Shown here in pieces: positions 14,554-14,939 of a DNA stretch of 14,939 nucleotides. The translations under genes and the position numbers were made by a program. The notes beneath the pieces are model-generated. The model made no database searches. It saw only the letters and a program-made list of their open reading frames with translations, and was not told the origin of the DNA. Positions within the stretch are counted from its first letter, which is position 1, and each line of letters begins with the position of its first letter. The stretch comes from Rhodobiaceae bacterium (GTDB lineage Bacteria; Pseudomonadota; Alphaproteobacteria; Parvibaculales; Parvibaculaceae), in contig NVWR01000001.1 of NCBI GenBank assembly GCA_002746275.1, forward strand, positions 91,471-106,409, read 5' to 3'.

Positions 14554-14939
14554 ACTGTCCTGCCTCGATGAACTTCGACGGATCTCTTAACTGGTCATCA
14601 AACCACACTTCGTAGTGAAGGTGTGGGCCGCTAGACCTGCCGGACGATCCGACTTTGCCGATCAGGTCTTGAAAACTTACTTCCTGACCAACAGAAACGT
14701 TGATCCGGTTCAAGTGAGCATATCGCGTACGGAACCCATTGCCATGGTCGACTTCAACCATTCTGCCGTAGGGGCCGCGACGCTCCGCATAGATGACCAC
14801 ACCTGAGGCGGGGGCGTAAACAGGTGTGTTGTAGCCAGCTGCCATATCAAGCCCGGAATGAAAGGCCATACGACGCTTAAAGGGGTCCATTCGGGGACCA
14901 AAATCGCTGGTAACTCTGAAGTTTTCCAGCGGAGAGGCC
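14531..14939 (-). CDS. M23 (LytM-type) metallopeptidase, C-terminal part
   Basis: The 5' end lies outside the window; 135 residues are visible, read without a break to the window edge (frame open through VTSDFGPRMDP). It holds a full M23 core: zinc ligands H27 and D31 (HSGLD), H75 (RYAHL), and H106-x-H108 (GPHLHYE) in visible-residue numbering. All catalytic positions are present, so it is probably an active periplasmic peptidoglycan endopeptidase rather than a degenerate amidase activator. The N-terminal membrane and coiled-coil region expected of LmdC-like proteins cannot be checked here. Its stop lies 23 bp inside the bactofilin gene, so the two are translated from one mRNA and probably act together in cell shape. 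Confidence 0.93.
   Translation of the reverse strand, partial: ASPLENFRVTSDFGPRMDPFKRRMAFHSGLDMAAGYNTPVYAPASGVVIYAERRGPYGRMVEVDHGNGFRTRYAHLNRINVSVGQEVSFQDLIGKVGSSGRSSGPHLHYEVWFDDQLRDPSKFIEAGQYVFTHQG

Noticed and set aside
8534..14939. A phage or mobile lysis module, suggested by amidase and M23 peptidase genes
   Set aside because: Domain architecture, export signals and gene order (amiC-mrcA-prfB, M23-bactofilin) are those of chromosomal cell-wall genes; no integrase, att repeats or holin.
1..14939. CRISPR array, tRNA, rRNA or insertion sequence
   Set aside because: No regularly spaced repeats, no cloverleaf with a conserved T-loop, no rRNA blocks and no transposase frame or terminal inverted repeats were seen.

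Overview
The window is ordinary chromosomal DNA from an alphaproteobacterium, most likely in or near the Hyphomicrobiales/Parvibaculales. The reasons are the gene order RNase E - N-acetylmuramoyl-L-alanine amidase - PBP1A - release factor 2, an RNase E with a long acidic insertion in its S1 domain and a tail ending in GWW-RRR, an RF2 reading SPY rather than SPF, and a PBP1A ending in GTGGLY. Base composition is moderately GC-rich throughout. I see no phage, transposon, CRISPR array, tRNA or rRNA. The order-level placement is inference from remembered families.

Left part (1-5356): the 3' end of thiG runs convergently into a two-gene minus-strand operon, made of a secreted M48 zinc metalloprotease with a TPR-like tail (BepA/YfgC type) followed by a DsbA/ScsC-like thiol oxidoreductase. 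Both are exported envelope protein-quality factors. Divergently, after about 330 bp, a lipoprotein member of the gamma-glutamyltransferase family and a class I aminotransferase form a plus-strand pair. The GGT-like protein lacks several residues that are catalytic in characterised GGTs. A possible 77-residue ORF with a strong Shine-Dalgarno precedes it and ends in an ATGA overlap with its start.

Middle (5376-8533): rne lies on the minus strand, convergent with the aminotransferase, and is followed by the longest gene-free stretch (698 bp). That stretch separates rne from the divergent amidase gene and is rich in inverted repeats: several hairpins, a 14-bp palindrome, an anti-Shine-Dalgarno-like CCTCCTCCCG run, and three copies of TTAACCAT (two direct, one inverted) close to the amidase gene.

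Right part (8534-14939): amiC-like amidase, mrcA (PBP1A) and prfB run in the same direction. The prfB gene carries the classic programmed +1 frameshift (AGGAGG, then CTT-TGA-C), so its true product is 375 aa and starts at 12786. A strong bidirectional terminator separates prfB from a convergent minus-strand pair, a partial LytM/M23 peptidase and a bactofilin that overlap by 23 bp. Amidase, PBP1A, M23 peptidase and bactofilin together make the right half a peptidoglycan growth and shape neighbourhood.

I found no convincing new multi-gene system. The most testable oddities are the GGT-like lipoprotein with a Ser at the nucleophile position, the candidate leader ORF in front of it, and the structured rne-amiC intergenic region with its TTAACCAT cluster.
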